A DNA stretch of 64,000 nucleotides from G963668655 sp963668655 (GTDB lineage Bacteria; Myxococcota_A; SURF-8). A model generated the notes under the pieces. That model did not search any database. It was not told where the DNA came from and worked only from the letters and a program-made list of their open reading frames with translations. The stretch covers positions 62,001-126,000 of the forward strand of contig CAXXPQ010000002.1 of assembly GCA_963668655.2 (NCBI GenBank), written 5' to 3'. Of this stretch, positions 26,801-37,095 are shown piece after piece. Made by a program: the position numbers and the translations under genes. Every line of letters begins with the position of its first letter. Within the stretch, counting starts at the first letter, position 1.

Positions 26801-27115
26801 TCAGCCTTCCCAACTCGCCAGGAAAGGCAGGCCGTTCTGAATCTCGATGCTCACGACGGTCCCGTCCGAAAGGGAGGACAGTCGTTCCATGAGCTGGGCG
26901 ACCTGGGGCTTCGTGGCGAGTTCGGCAGGGCCGGGTTTTGGCTCCGCCTGCTTCTTGGCGCTGAACTTTTCCTGGAACAGTCGGCGCGGAGGCGGGTCGA
27001 GGACGGGCTGACCGTTTTGGACGGCCAGTCCTTCGATGCGCCCATAGTTGACCGGGTGGATGAACTCCACCAGCCTGCGTTGCGCCGGGGTGAGAGACGT
27101 GGAAAGTTGTTGCAT
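26801..27115 (-). CDS. Hypothetical protein, 104 aa
   Basis: Not recognised by function. It has the look of a small phage protein family: RRLVEFIHPVNYGRIEGLAVQNGQPVLDPPPR in residues about 13-44, with a helical middle and a beta C-terminus. AGGAGG precedes the ATG. Lies between the sigma-like gene and the LexA operon. Confidence 0.6.
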   Translation of the reverse strand: MQQLSTSLTPAQRRLVEFIHPVNYGRIEGLAVQNGQPVLDPPPRRLFQEKFSAKKQAEPKPGPAELATKPQVAQLMERLSSLSDGTVVSIEIQNGLPFLASWEG

Positions 27116-27150
27116 GCCGGACCTCCTTTCAGCCGCTTAACGCGGAAAAA

Positions 27151-27400
27151 CCCTGGGAAGCAGGTCCGGCAAAGGAACTTCCCAGGGCGGAACCGCCCGA
27201 TGACTCGGACGGGCTCATGTCAGAAACGACGGTCTTGCCGGACCTGTCGCTTCCTCTTGGCGAAATTTCGACGGGAGGTGACGGAGGGGAGTCTTGGGGG
27301 AAAGGAAGAGCGCAGTAGTGCTATGAATTCACAAAGGAATATCGCATCGCTGGACACGATATTTTTTCGTTTTTTTCTTCAGTGGGTCAGCGAAATTTCG
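27151..27400. promoter_or_regulatory. Dense inverted repeats and palindromes between two leftward operons
   Basis: CCCTGGGAAG (27151-27160) pairs with CTTCCCAGGG (27178-27187). CAGGTCCGGCAA (27161-27172) pairs perfectly with TTGCCGGACCTG (27235-27246). The palindrome CGAAATTTCG occurs exactly at 27261-27270 and 27391-27400. This 292-base gap (27116-27407) has no gene; it probably contains the terminator of the LexA operon and the promoter/operator of the genes to the left. Confidence 0.5.
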
Positions 27401-27407
27401 ATGGAGG

Positions 27408-28475
27408 TCAGTCGGAGCCTTCAGGAAGCAGCATGAAGCGAGTCTTCCAGGAACCGGCTTCCTTGTCCCAATAGATGGGATCGCCATCGATGCGGAAGAA
27501 TTCTCGAAGGTTAGAGGCAAGGTTTTCACTGCGTTTTTGATTCTTGCTGTTGGCTTTACTACTCGACCAGTCCAATTGCCCGTTCCGTTCAGCGAATGTT
27601 TGAAGTAGTTCCCACTGAACTGTTGGCGAGCCGTTCTTTTTATTGGCCATGCCCATCTGGGTATAGTTGAACACGCCGCGCTCACCTTTGACCCGCACGG
27701 AAACCGTGTGGCCATCCTTGAACTGAATGACAACGTCCCGCCACTGGGCGTCGGCAGGCGTTGGGAAAAACTCCATGTTGGAATTCGCCTGGCTCTTCGG
27801 GATCACCGCCTTCCTGAATTCACCGAGCGGATCATCGACCGTTTTTACCAGACGGCCTTTGTCATCCAGGCCAGCGATCTCATTCAAGGCCAGGAAGCAG
27901 GCTTTGCGTCCTCGTAAAAGTCCTTCGAGGCGAGCGTTCAGGTAATCGCTCGTTGGAGCCAGCAGAATGAAAGGCCCATCGGCGAGGGAAATGGCGATGG
28001 CCACGGACCCATCGAAGTCCTCTTGCGCCACGTTGATCGCAAGGAACACCGGGAAGCGGTAGCCTGCGAAGGGCGAGTAAGTTCCGAGACGGAAAAGCCC
28101 AGGTGCGACAGCGTCCTGAGAACTGTCCGGTTGCAGGCTCAAGATCAAAGTGAGCGCGCCGACCAACTCTTGCCTTCTGAATTCATAGAGCACCGTATCG
28201 GATCGTTGCAGCATCACGGAAGGTTCGACGCAGTCCCCGCATCGGCAAACGGCGACAAGATCATCCGGGGCATGTTCGATTACTTCATGGTGGCATTGGC
28301 AGGGTGGGTGTGCAGAACAAGGAACGGAAAAGGCCGTCTTTCCGTTGGGTCGGAACATCCGCCACACATCGTCGTGCTCCGGCCCCAGCAGCGTGCGCCA
28401 TTCACCCTGGGTGGCCGTCGCCCCAGGGACTCGTTCAAGCGCTTGCCACAGCCGGGTGATTTTATTCATCTTCAT
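27408..28475 (-). CDS. Unrecognised protein B of the LexA operon, Cys cluster near N-terminus
   Basis: A 355-residue protein. Residues 53-82 hold C, C, C, HH, then C, C, C (VPCSAHPPCQCHH, CRCGDC), probably a zinc site. The middle is alpha/beta with no clear motif; the last 90 residues look like a winged-helix or HTH region (TVQWELLQTFAERNG, then SENLASNLREFF). Start MKMNK at 28475 overlaps the upstream gene by 14 bases; Met at 28469 is an alternative. Always-together gene pairs behind a LexA suggest a damage-induced module. Function unknown. Confidence 0.65.
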   Translation of the reverse strand: MKMNKITRLWQALERVPGATATQGEWRTLLGPEHDDVWRMFRPNGKTAFSVPCSAHPPCQCHHEVIEHAPDDLVAVCRCGDCVEPSVMLQRSDTVLYEFRRQELVGALTLILSLQPDSSQDAVAPGLFRLGTYSPFAGYRFPVFLAINVAQEDFDGSVAIAISLADGPFILLAPTSDYLNARLEGLLRGRKACFLALNEIAGLDDKGRLVKTVDDPLGEFRKAVIPKSQANSNMEFFPTPADAQWRDVVIQFKDGHTVSVRVKGERGVFNYTQMGMANKKNGSPTVQWELLQTFAERNGQLDWSSSKANSKNQKRSENLASNLREFFRIDGDPIYWDKEAGSWKTRFMLLPEGSD

Positions 28476-29619
28476 GCCTGTCGGACTTGATGAACCTGCG
28501 CTTGAGCAGCCAGTCCTCGATGGCGGCTGCATCGTCGTCCCGCTGGTACTGGGCGATGTTGGAGGGTTTGATCGTGAGGGAACGCGGGGTCTTCGAATCA
28601 GTGAATTTGACCTGGAACTTGGCGCAGGAGATGCGTGCCTTGGCCGGGAATTGTCTGTTGCGTGCAGTGAAGGCGGCGAATACGTCGTCCGCCTTGCGAA
28701 TCTCCATTTCGCGGTTGGCCCCGCCCCAGAAGAAATGCACCTCCTTCAGACGCACATATTCAAGACCGGGAACGTCGGTACAGACCAGCGAGGCTTCTCC
28801 ATCGGTGCGCAAGGGGTCCAGTGTGTACTTTCCCTCACCGGGGAAAAACGCTTCATCGCCGAAAAGGTGCTTGCCGAACTGCTTGCGGTACAGTTCCCGC
28901 TCACCCTTCGACCGCGCGTTCATACGGATTTCGCCCCGGCTGCCATCGTAGACCAGCACGTCGAACTTTTCCGGGCGGTAGAAAACGCTGGAGGATTCAC
29001 CCGATTCGATACTTCCCTCGCGCTTGAACGGATCGCCGTGCCGGACCAGGAACCATGCCTCGCCGTCCTTCCGATAAACAAACACCCGCGCGCCGCGTCC
29101 TCGTTTCTTCTTGTCGAACCAGTCGTCGAGTTCGTTCTCCAGAGCCTTGATCTCAAGCTCGCCTGGTTCCCTGAATGCCGGGATTGGATCGGCTTCCGTT
29201 TGGAAATAGGCAAAGGATCGCGGGTTCCGAAGATACTGCTCGGCATGCTTCCGCTCGATGATGTCGTGATCCGCCAGCCATAGCTGAACCGCCACATCGG
29301 CGGGAGTTGGATCGTGGCCCAACTCGATTTCAAGCCTTTCCGCCTCGGGAAGCAGGATGTCCAACCCCTCGTCGGTGGCCATTTCGTGGATGAAGTACAG
29401 GGCATTAGCCAGCGTTCTGGGTGTGTCGATGTCAGGAGTCATGAGCACTTGCACCAGCGCTTCATAGTCGATGCCATCGGCGGCGGCTTCCGGCGGCAGT
29501 ACGACTCCGCGCCCTACAAAGAAAGGCGCATGAGGGGAGAATAAGGACAGCAGATGATTTCGCTTGATTGCCTTCAGGCCTTCAGGGCTTGAAAAGCGCC
29601 GCAGATTGAATGTAGACAT
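28462..29619 (-). CDS. Unrecognised protein A of the LexA operon
   Basis: A 385-residue protein. N-terminal pattern FNLRRFSSPEGLKAIKRNHLLSLFSPHAPFF and YFIHEMATDEGLDILL, then a helical segment VAVQLWLADHDIIERKHAE, and a beta-rich C-terminal half. No membrane segment, nuclease or nucleotide-binding motif that I can see. Strong AGGAGGT site before the ATG. It starts 31 bases after the LexA stop, so it is co-transcribed with it. Confidence 0.65.
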   Translation of the reverse strand: MSTFNLRRFSSPEGLKAIKRNHLLSLFSPHAPFFVGRGVVLPPEAAADGIDYEALVQVLMTPDIDTPRTLANALYFIHEMATDEGLDILLPEAERLEIELGHDPTPADVAVQLWLADHDIIERKHAEQYLRNPRSFAYFQTEADPIPAFREPGELEIKALENELDDWFDKKKRGRGARVFVYRKDGEAWFLVRHGDPFKREGSIESGESSSVFYRPEKFDVLVYDGSRGEIRMNARSKGERELYRKQFGKHLFGDEAFFPGEGKYTLDPLRTDGEASLVCTDVPGLEYVRLKEVHFFWGGANREMEIRKADDVFAAFTARNRQFPAKARISCAKFQVKFTDSKTPRSLTIKPSNIAQYQRDDDAAAIEDWLLKRRFIKSDRHEDE

Positions 29620-29650
29620 GCAAAATACCTCCTGGTGGGTCTAATCCGGG

Positions 29651-30316
29651 TTACTCGATCCCGGTTTTCTTCTCCTTCCCAACCTTCCTCACCGCCACCA
29701 CCTTGCCAATGATCCGCATCTCGTCTTCCGGGCGGACAGGGATGGGTTTGTAGCGTGCGTTCTCCGGCCTCAGTTCGATGACTTCCTCGCGGATGGAGAG
29801 ACGCTTCACCGTCGCCTCGTCGCCCAGCAGGGCGGCCACGATGTCGCCGTTCTCCGCCACGGGCTGCTGGCGCACGATCACCAGGTCGCCGTCGCGGATG
29901 TCCGCGCCAGTCATGCTGTCGCCAACAATGTGCAGAGCGAAACAGCGTCCGCGTGTCGCCGTCCGGGCGTCCACCAGTACCTCGCCCTCGATGTTCTCCT
30001 CGGCAAGGATCGGCAGACCCGCCGCGATCCGCCCGATAATGGGCACGGGCACCAGTTCGTCGGTGTCCAGCGGCGGCTCCTGCACCACGGTCAGGCCGCG
30101 CGCCTTGTTGGGCTCCCGGCGCAGGTAGCCCTTGCGCACGAGCTGATTCACCTGGTCGTGGGCGCTGGGGTGGGTGATGCCCAGCGTATCGGCCAGTTCT
30201 ATGAGCGTTGGCGGGTAGCCGAAGCGGGCGACGTGACGGCTGATCGCGGTCAGCGTCCGGCGCTGGGGATCGGTGATCTCCACGACCCTGGGCCGACCGG
30301 GCGTGTTCTTCTTCAT
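29651..30316 (-). CDS. lexA: LexA-type SOS repressor
   Basis: A 221-residue LexA. The N-terminal winged helix (residues 1-70) includes TLTAISRHVARFGYPPTLIELADTLGITHPSAHDQVNQL. The cleavage pair is Ala99-Gly100 (IGRIAAGLPI), and the catalytic dyad is Ser134 (VGDSMTG) and Lys171 (ATVKRL). All peptidase residues are present. The ATG at 30316 is chosen, with GAGGTG upstream. Binding site not identified; a CGGGCGA/TCGCCCG hairpin lies in the leader. Prophage- or element-borne LexA copies commonly repress damage-inducible cargo, here proteins A and B. Confidence 0.9.
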   Translation of the reverse strand: MKKNTPGRPRVVEITDPQRRTLTAISRHVARFGYPPTLIELADTLGITHPSAHDQVNQLVRKGYLRREPNKARGLTVVQEPPLDTDELVPVPIIGRIAAGLPILAEENIEGEVLVDARTATRGRCFALHIVGDSMTGADIRDGDLVIVRQQPVAENGDIVAALLGDEATVKRLSIREEVIELRPENARYKPIPVRPEDEMRIIGKVVAVRKVGKEKKTGIE

Positions 30317-30419
30317 AGGCACCTCGCAAAGCAAAACAGGCCGCCGGGCGATGACACCTTCGCCCGCAGCCGAAACGAGACGCCACCATATCACCATGAG
30401 GATTGTAGGTCAATTAAAA

Positions 30420-31679
30420 TTAAAGAAGACCATGCGTGGTTGGCAAATCCAACGGATGCACTTTCAGGGAGGCCATTCGTCGATTGCTCACAATAATATA
30501 TGCGCCAGCAATGAAAGTAGAGGTTAGCGCCAGAGAACTTAATAACGGAATGTGATACATAATATAAATTGGTTTTGCGATTGGGTCTAGAGCGAATTGA
30601 AGTTGAACCAACACACTACAGAGGATTCCAATTTTTACATTTCTCATTGCTGTATATAAATATATCGGCAATAGGATTACATAGGAGTGATGCCAGAGAT
30701 ATGGGGTCGAAATCGCAGAGACAAGCAAAAGCAACAACAATCCATCCAGTATCACTTCATCCCTTCTGAGATATTTTAATATTACAAATATCGTAATAAC
30801 TAGAATCAATAACACCAAGATCAAGTAAATAGCGTTCATGGAATCGATTTGAAAATTGACAGACCAAGGATTTTCGATAGACAACCGAGACAGGAATCCG
30901 CGAATTGATTGGTTTGCTACAACCGCCGAATTCGATCCCCTGAACTTCTGTGAAAAGGCAAATAATGCCTGAAAGGCTTCAATGATAATGCTAGGTCGTT
31001 GGATAATTGCAGGTATTTGCAATGCACCAAGAAAAGATATTCCCGTGATAAATGGTTTGGGTTTTCGCTGTAGCAAAAATATGATCAAGCAAAATGCTGG
31101 AAATATTTTAATTGAGGCTGCCAGCGCAAGAAGTATTGCCGCATGATGATACTTGCTTTTTTCTATGAAGTAAATGGATGCAGCAATGAAGAAAAATACA
31201 ACAGAAGAAGATTGGCCAATGAAAAGCGTGCCGTATATTGGCAAAAACGCAACAACAATCCAAAACATGCGGTCAGGCAGACGTTTATTTTCTTTAGGAG
31301 CATATTTCAGCAGGTAAGCTTTATATAGGAAATACAAGCCAGTTGCAGTAAAGACCAGCGAAAATAAAAACCACACAAAGGATGCTGCGTATGGTGAAAC
31401 ATCAAGCAGACCATATAACTGTGACACGAAAAGCCAGAAAGGAGGATTTGTCGCTATATCTCCTGGAATTGAATTGGAGGATATTTGCGATTTTAGATTA
31501 TCCAATAAAATAGTGTCATAGGGGTTGCTTCCTTCATACAGTAGTTCCCCAGCGAAATATGATGGATAGAAATCAAGGCTTGTCCATTTGTTTGCATCAG
31601 GTTCAAGATAAAATACAATCCTTAATATTATCACTATTGCTAGTATTGCTGACGCAATAAACATGTGTGTTTTTTTCAT
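30420..31679 (-). CDS. Membrane glycosyltransferase, GT87/DUF2029-like
   Basis: A 419-residue protein with about ten membrane spans. Family marks of GT87 (mannosyltransferase-like) enzymes are DFYPSYFAGELLYEGSNPYD near residue 35, ATNPPFWLFVSQLYG near 75, FIGQSSSVVFF near 150 and LALAASIKIFPAFCLIIFLLQRKP near 190. It would transfer a lipid-linked sugar outside the membrane. The coding sequence is clearly AT-rich compared with the phage genes on both sides, so it is a recent cargo gene; surface change or serotype conversion is a plausible role. Confidence 0.7.
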   Translation of the reverse strand: MKKTHMFIASAILAIVIILRIVFYLEPDANKWTSLDFYPSYFAGELLYEGSNPYDTILLDNLKSQISSNSIPGDIATNPPFWLFVSQLYGLLDVSPYAASFVWFLFSLVFTATGLYFLYKAYLLKYAPKENKRLPDRMFWIVVAFLPIYGTLFIGQSSSVVFFFIAASIYFIEKSKYHHAAILLALAASIKIFPAFCLIIFLLQRKPKPFITGISFLGALQIPAIIQRPSIIIEAFQALFAFSQKFRGSNSAVVANQSIRGFLSRLSIENPWSVNFQIDSMNAIYLILVLLILVITIFVILKYLRRDEVILDGLLLLLLVSAISTPYLWHHSYVILLPIYLYTAMRNVKIGILCSVLVQLQFALDPIAKPIYIMYHIPLLSSLALTSTFIAGAYIIVSNRRMASLKVHPLDLPTTHGLL

Positions 31680-31691
31680 GGTATTTTGCTA

Positions 31692-32498
31692 TCAGTTAAA
31701 CAGCAAGCCAAGACAAGCTGACAAGGTGAACAATATTGCCACAGTAATAAATACTGCAAATGAAACGGATCTCATCTTTGTTTTAACTTGATCCGGGAAT
31801 GAGTATTCATCCGAATCAAAACGCTCGTCAGTCCAAAGGACTATATTTCGTGCTGCAATCGACAGCGCCGCAGCGTTAAATAATATCGAAAGCCCTAGGA
31901 GGATCAATGTAAAGGTATTATTATGCCAATAGTCCCAATTCATCCATGCTATGACTCCCAAGTTAAACGCGATCATGAATCCAAACCACAAACCAGTAAT
32001 GACCAAGCGAACATTATTTGTAAGCTTTGTCTCGTCGTTTCTTGTAATATCAAATGAAAGCAAGCTCTTGCTATCAACTGACAAAAGCTTGGCAATTCTT
32101 GGTCGCAGTACAGACGATGTGTACTTTGAGTGACGGAAGAGACTCAATATATAGGCAACTACCAGTAACACTAAAAATGCCTGTAATATGGTAAGAAATA
32201 GGATAAGGGACTTGGCAAACAAGTCGGTCTTAATAATTTCAACTATGAGTTTAATTTTATCCGCAGGTTGATCTACATTGAATATTAGACCAATGAAAGC
32301 AAAGGAAGCTGATAGCCACACAAAGAGGATGCGATCAGTCGCACGTGTATAGGCCACGACTTCGGATCTGCTGTTGCGATACTCCTCCATGTGGCATTGA
32401 TACAATTTGTCGATAACACTTGGATCGATGATCGCTGTTGGACTGTTGGCTGTTGGGCTCGTCTCGTTATTATTATCGATAGAAACCTCTGGGTTCAT
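31692..32498 (-). CDS. Five-span membrane protein of unknown function
   Basis: A 268-residue protein with membrane segments at about 50-70, 95-120, 155-180, 190-210 and 235-260, and a soluble N-terminal 45 residues rich in Asn/Thr. No catalytic motif. The ATG at 32498 is chosen (GGGAGG eight bases upstream). AT-rich like its neighbour, 12 bases before the glycosyltransferase gene, so the two form one cargo pair. Layout recalls small membrane effectors of defence systems, but that is only a resemblance. Confidence 0.6.
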   Translation of the reverse strand: MNPEVSIDNNNETSPTANSPTAIIDPSVIDKLYQCHMEEYRNSRSEVVAYTRATDRILFVWLSASFAFIGLIFNVDQPADKIKLIVEIIKTDLFAKSLILFLTILQAFLVLLVVAYILSLFRHSKYTSSVLRPRIAKLLSVDSKSLLSFDITRNDETKLTNNVRLVITGLWFGFMIAFNLGVIAWMNWDYWHNNTFTLILLGLSILFNAAALSIAARNIVLWTDERFDSDEYSFPDQVKTKMRSVSFAVFITVAILFTLSACLGLLFN

Positions 32499-32589
32499 TG
32501 TCAGACCTCCCATCAAAGTGCAAGCATTAATTTTCCGATGGGAGGACCTAAAAGTCAAGATCTATGATACGGCCATGCCTTGGTGGAGA

Positions 32590-33020
32590 TCAGAATTCTT
32601 TCCACATCCTCCTCTGCTTTCCCCAGTCCGGCGTCCGGGTGAGCGGACGCAGGTGGTGCTCGGTGATAGGGTCGTAGCCTTTCATCGTGCGCGGCAGGTC
32701 GAGGATCGCCTCCTGGATGTCGGGGGCAAGCAAAAGCAGGTTCATGATCTGTGTGATCCGGGCGCGGCTGACCATGCCCAGGCGGGCCAGGTCGGCGTAG
32801 TCGCGCACCTCGCCGCGTTTCACCAGACCATCGAAGCGGATCGCCAGGGCCATGAGTCGTGCGATCCTCGGCACGTTGCCCGGCTCGCATTCCTGCTCAT
32901 CTTCCGGCGCGGGCGGAGCCTCGCCCTCATGGATTTCCTTCCTTGAATTCCTGTCATTCTGCCGGAAGTGGACTTGGTATTCCGTGGTGAAGCCCGAGGC
33001 CTCAAGGTTCGTGATGTCGC

Positions 33021-33024
<4 letters not shown>
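32590..33024 (-). CDS. HTH protein linked to the serine recombinase
   Basis: A 144-residue protein with an HTH in KRGEVRDYADLARLGMVSRARITQIMNLLLLAPDIQEAILDLP (about residues 68-112). Similar small ParB-like HTH proteins accompany large serine recombinases and DUF2924 genes. Coupled to the recombinase by an ATGA overlap at 33021-33024. May control recombination or expression of the module. Confidence 0.75.
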
Positions 33025-34618
<1,594 letters not shown>

Positions 34619-34622
<4 letters not shown>

Positions 34623-35131
34623 TTTCCGCCTCGCTTTCCGCCCGCGATGTTGAAGAAGTCGTAGCCGTTCCAGTGAGAGCCCGTGACCTGCTTGGCGATG
34701 GCGGTGAGGCTCCGGTAGATGTTCCCCTCGTATTCGAAGCCTTTCTCCCGCACCAGGACCGTCACAGGCCGCCCCTTGTACATGCGGGACAGTTCGCTGC
34801 CCGGCGGCGGCAGGCGGTCGTCAACCTGCGTGAAGGTGCTGGTCACGGTCAGTTCGGTGATGGGAGCGCTGGCCGGGTTGAAGGCGAGCGACGGCGCACG
34901 AACCCGCAGATCGGCGTCGTCGGCCAGTTCATCGGCGCGACGGCGGGCGCGCTCGGAGAGTCCGCCGTAGGCTTTGGCCTGCATCCGCCACAGGATACGT
35001 CGCACGAGGAAGTCCTTGTGCTGCGAGCGGGTCTCCTCACCGAAAAGGTCGCGGTAGCGAGCCCGCAGCTGCTTCACGCTCATGCCGCGCAAGGCCGTGT
35101 GCTCGCGGGCGATATTGAGAGTTTTGGTCAT
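34619..35131 (-). CDS. DUF2924 protein, recombinase accessory
   Basis: A 170-residue protein with the DUF2924 pattern: SVKQLRARYRDLFGEE near the start, RRILWRMQAKAYGGLSERARR in the middle and LVREKGFEYEGNIYRSLTAIAKQVTGSHWNGYDFF at the end. Genes of this family lie directly upstream of large serine recombinases in many mobile elements, and its start has an AAAGGAGG site. Biochemical role unknown. Confidence 0.8.
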
Positions 35132-35144
35132 CTGCTTCCTCCTT

Positions 35145-35411
35145 TCACTCTCGGTCGGGCGTTAACCCGCCGGGGTAATGGAGGCTTGGTTCCCCGGAAT
35201 AATCAAGTTGTTTCGAGAGGTTAAACGAGCTTTTCGACGGCGGCGCGACATCCGAATCCGATGGATGGGCCAGGGGATCGGAGTGGGTGATATCAGTCGG
35301 AATGTTGCTCTGTCTGAGCCGGACGCATCCGGCAGCCAGGATGGAGACAAGCTCCCGAAAGCGTTCGCCCTCGGTCATTTCGGTAGGGTCGTCGAAGCGG
35401 GTCATGGTCAT
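35145..35411 (-). CDS. Small first gene of the recombinase operon
   Basis: An 88-residue protein; only the first 40 residues look structured (GERFRELVSILAAGCVRLRQ, a typical helix in short proteins before DUF2924 genes). The rest is Pro/Ser-rich and probably disordered. Ends 13 bases before the DUF2924 start. Function unknown. Confidence 0.55.
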   Translation of the reverse strand: MTMTRFDDPTEMTEGERFRELVSILAAGCVRLRQSNIPTDITHSDPLAHPSDSDVAPPSKSSFNLSKQLDYSGEPSLHYPGGLTPDRE

Positions 35412-35442
35412 GTGCGCTCCTGTTGAAGCGCGCCCACCACGG

Positions 35443-35460
35443 CCTCCGCCTGGCGGTCAG
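35443..35460. repeat. 18-base upstream repeat, copy 2
   Basis: Exact copy of the 18-mer at 26738-26755, here 32 bases upstream of the first gene of the recombinase operon. Next to it (about 35490-35506) is a GCCGCCC/GGGCGGC hairpin, and at 35512-35546 the second shared block ending GATGTGTGCGGGG. Confidence 0.5.
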
Positions 35461-35577
35461 TCCGGTGTCCGGCGCAGGGTTCGTCATGCCGCCCCAGGGC
35501 GGCGTTCCCTGTTTACATACCGGACGGAAGGGGGATGTGTGCGGGGAGGGGGGATTTTGGAGCCATACATAATTTTC

Positions 35578-35606
35578 TTGACATTGGACTTAGTATGCGC
35601 TAAGTA
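35578..35606 (+). promoter_or_regulatory. Promoter and operator of the HTH regulator gene
   Basis: TTGACA (35578-35583) is followed after 17 bases by TAAGTA, and the spacer is covered by the inverted repeat ACTTAG-tatgcg-CTAAGT (35588-35605). The regulator starts 55 bases further on. A repressor bound here would block polymerase, which fits self-regulation by the HTH protein. Confidence 0.6.
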
Positions 35607-35660
35607 TATCACTAACGTATGGACGTAGTTAATCGCTGCAATAGATGCTGGAGATTGGAA

Positions 35661-35969
35661 ATGGAAGCGGTAGATATCCTGAAGGCAAGAAAGGATTTGA
35701 AGCTCAGCCAGACCCAGTTTGCGACTTTACTGGGTGTTCACCCCGTCACGGTCAGCAATTGGGAGCGGGGAGAAGCTGAACCAAACCCGCATCAACAAGC
35801 ACTCATTCAAGCCTGTCTCCAAGCAGCAGAGAAAAGATCAGCGGACATCGGCAAAATAGTCGCAAGTGCCTTGATCGGGGCTGGCGTTGGTATGGCTCTT
35901 TTTCTTCTCTTGGATGCTGCATTCGGAGGCTCCAGGGGTGCAAACGATTCCGAATCGAAAGGAGATTGA
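35661..35969 (+). CDS. HTH (XRE) regulator with C-terminal membrane segment
   Basis: A 102-residue protein. Residues about 5-60 are an XRE HTH (LKLSQTQFATLLGVHPVTVSNWERGEAEPN). Residues about 72-92 form a membrane span (VASALIGAGVGMALFLLLDAA) followed by a short polar tail. The ATG at 35661 is chosen over 35619 because GGAG precedes it. A DNA-binding protein tied to the membrane is unusual and could sense envelope state or a phage. Linked to the next small gene. Confidence 0.65.
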   Translation: MEAVDILKARKDLKLSQTQFATLLGVHPVTVSNWERGEAEPNPHQQALIQACLQAAEKRSADIGKIVASALIGAGVGMALFLLLDAAFGGSRGANDSESKGD

Positions 35970-35971
35970 AC

Positions 35972-36142
35972 ATGAGCAAAGGTAGCAGCGGTGGTAAAGG
36001 CGGTGGCGGTGGAGGATCGAAGGGTGGTGGGCAGAGCGGAGGCAAAGGAGGCGGAGGGAAAGGCGGAGGCAATTGGCCAAGTACAACAGGAAATCCTTCC
36101 GGAGGTGGAAGGGGCAACAATCCTCCATCCAAAGGCAAGTGA
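35972..36142 (+). CDS. Glycine/lysine-rich microprotein, 56 aa
   Basis: A 56-residue protein made almost only of Gly, Lys, Ser, Asn and Pro, with repeated GGKGGGG blocks and a C-terminal GGGRGNNPPSKGK. AAGGAG precedes the ATG, and it begins two bases after the regulator stop, so it is co-expressed. No fold is expected; it might bind nucleic acid or the membrane. The composition is clear, function is not. Confidence 0.5.
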   Translation: MSKGSSGGKGGGGGGSKGGGQSGGKGGGGKGGGNWPSTTGNPSGGGRGNNPPSKGK

Positions 36143-36289
36143 AGAAGGTCGGACGATTGAATCAATCATGCACCAGTTCTGCGTAGGATGTTGTGAGGAG
36201 GGAAAGAGGAGCGGTCCTCTTTCCCTCTTATCAAGCTGGAACGATTGGTCGTGGCATAGTTTGGGTATTGAGTACCAAGGAGGCAAGTT

Positions 36290-37069
36290 GTGGCAAATTC
36301 AGCACCACCGACTGAGCCGTGCAAGCTCTGTGGCAATACCGCCTTGCTGCAATGGAGCCATATAGTTCCCAGATGGACTTATAAGCGGATTATAAAGGGG
36401 AATCCACCTGGATTTCCGCCAAGCCCAGTTAGAGTAGCGAATGGTTCCGCAGCGGCTTCACCGCACCAAGAGGCGGAATACATGCTCTGCCGAACTTGTG
36501 AAGAATTGCTTAGTGACTGGGAAAAGTATGTTGCGTCAATAGCACTTCAGGAGGATGACAGTTTTCCCGCGCTGGCCAAGACAAGCATTTTACAGATGCC
36601 GCCAGGGTTCGAATGGAAAGTTGGTGACGCAGCCAGACTGGAGACCGAGAAGATTGCCCGATTCGCCACGAGCGTCATCTGGCGTGCAAGCGTTAGCACG
36701 ATCTTTCAAGAAGTCACGCTTGGTAATAAATACAACCGGGCTTTTGCCACCTATCTTCTCGGCGACTCCCAATTCCCAGCCCAGGCATGCCTTCTCGTTG
36801 AGTTCATGAACCCACAGGATATCCCGCGGGTGGACAGGAATGTCGTCCACCCAGAAAGTCAAAAAAACGGATCGTATCATTGTCATCAATTTTGCGCGTT
36901 CGGAATATGGTTCCGATTATTTGTGGGAGGCCAATTGCCTGCCTCAATATCTGAATTTTCTTTCGTGGAAAAAAAGCGAGTGCTGTTATCTGACGGGACT
37001 CGTTTATTGCGTTCAGTTGCACAGGCTGTCAAGCGGGCCACGCCTAAGGGGCGACTCGTGTCTAAATGA
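36290..37069 (+). CDS. HNH-like zinc protein, possible nuclease
   Basis: A 259-residue protein starting at GTG, with a strong AAGGAGG seven or eight bases upstream. N-terminal PCKLCGNTALLQWSHIVPRWTYKRI and then MLCRTCEELLSDWEKY give a CxxC...H...CxxC pattern with His, as in HNH-like proteins of accessory regions. The remaining 170 residues are an unrecognised alpha/beta region. Nuclease activity is inference; a zinc-binding sensor is an alternative. Confidence 0.55.
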   Translation: MANSAPPTEPCKLCGNTALLQWSHIVPRWTYKRIIKGNPPGFPPSPVRVANGSAAASPHQEAEYMLCRTCEELLSDWEKYVASIALQEDDSFPALAKTSILQMPPGFEWKVGDAARLETEKIARFATSVIWRASVSTIFQEVTLGNKYNRAFATYLLGDSQFPAQACLLVEFMNPQDIPRVDRNVVHPESQKNGSYHCHQFCAFGIWFRLFVGGQLPASISEFSFVEKKRVLLSDGTRLLRSVAQAVKRATPKGRLVSK

Positions 37070-37095
37070 AGTTGCAGCTCAAAAAGAGGTAACGT

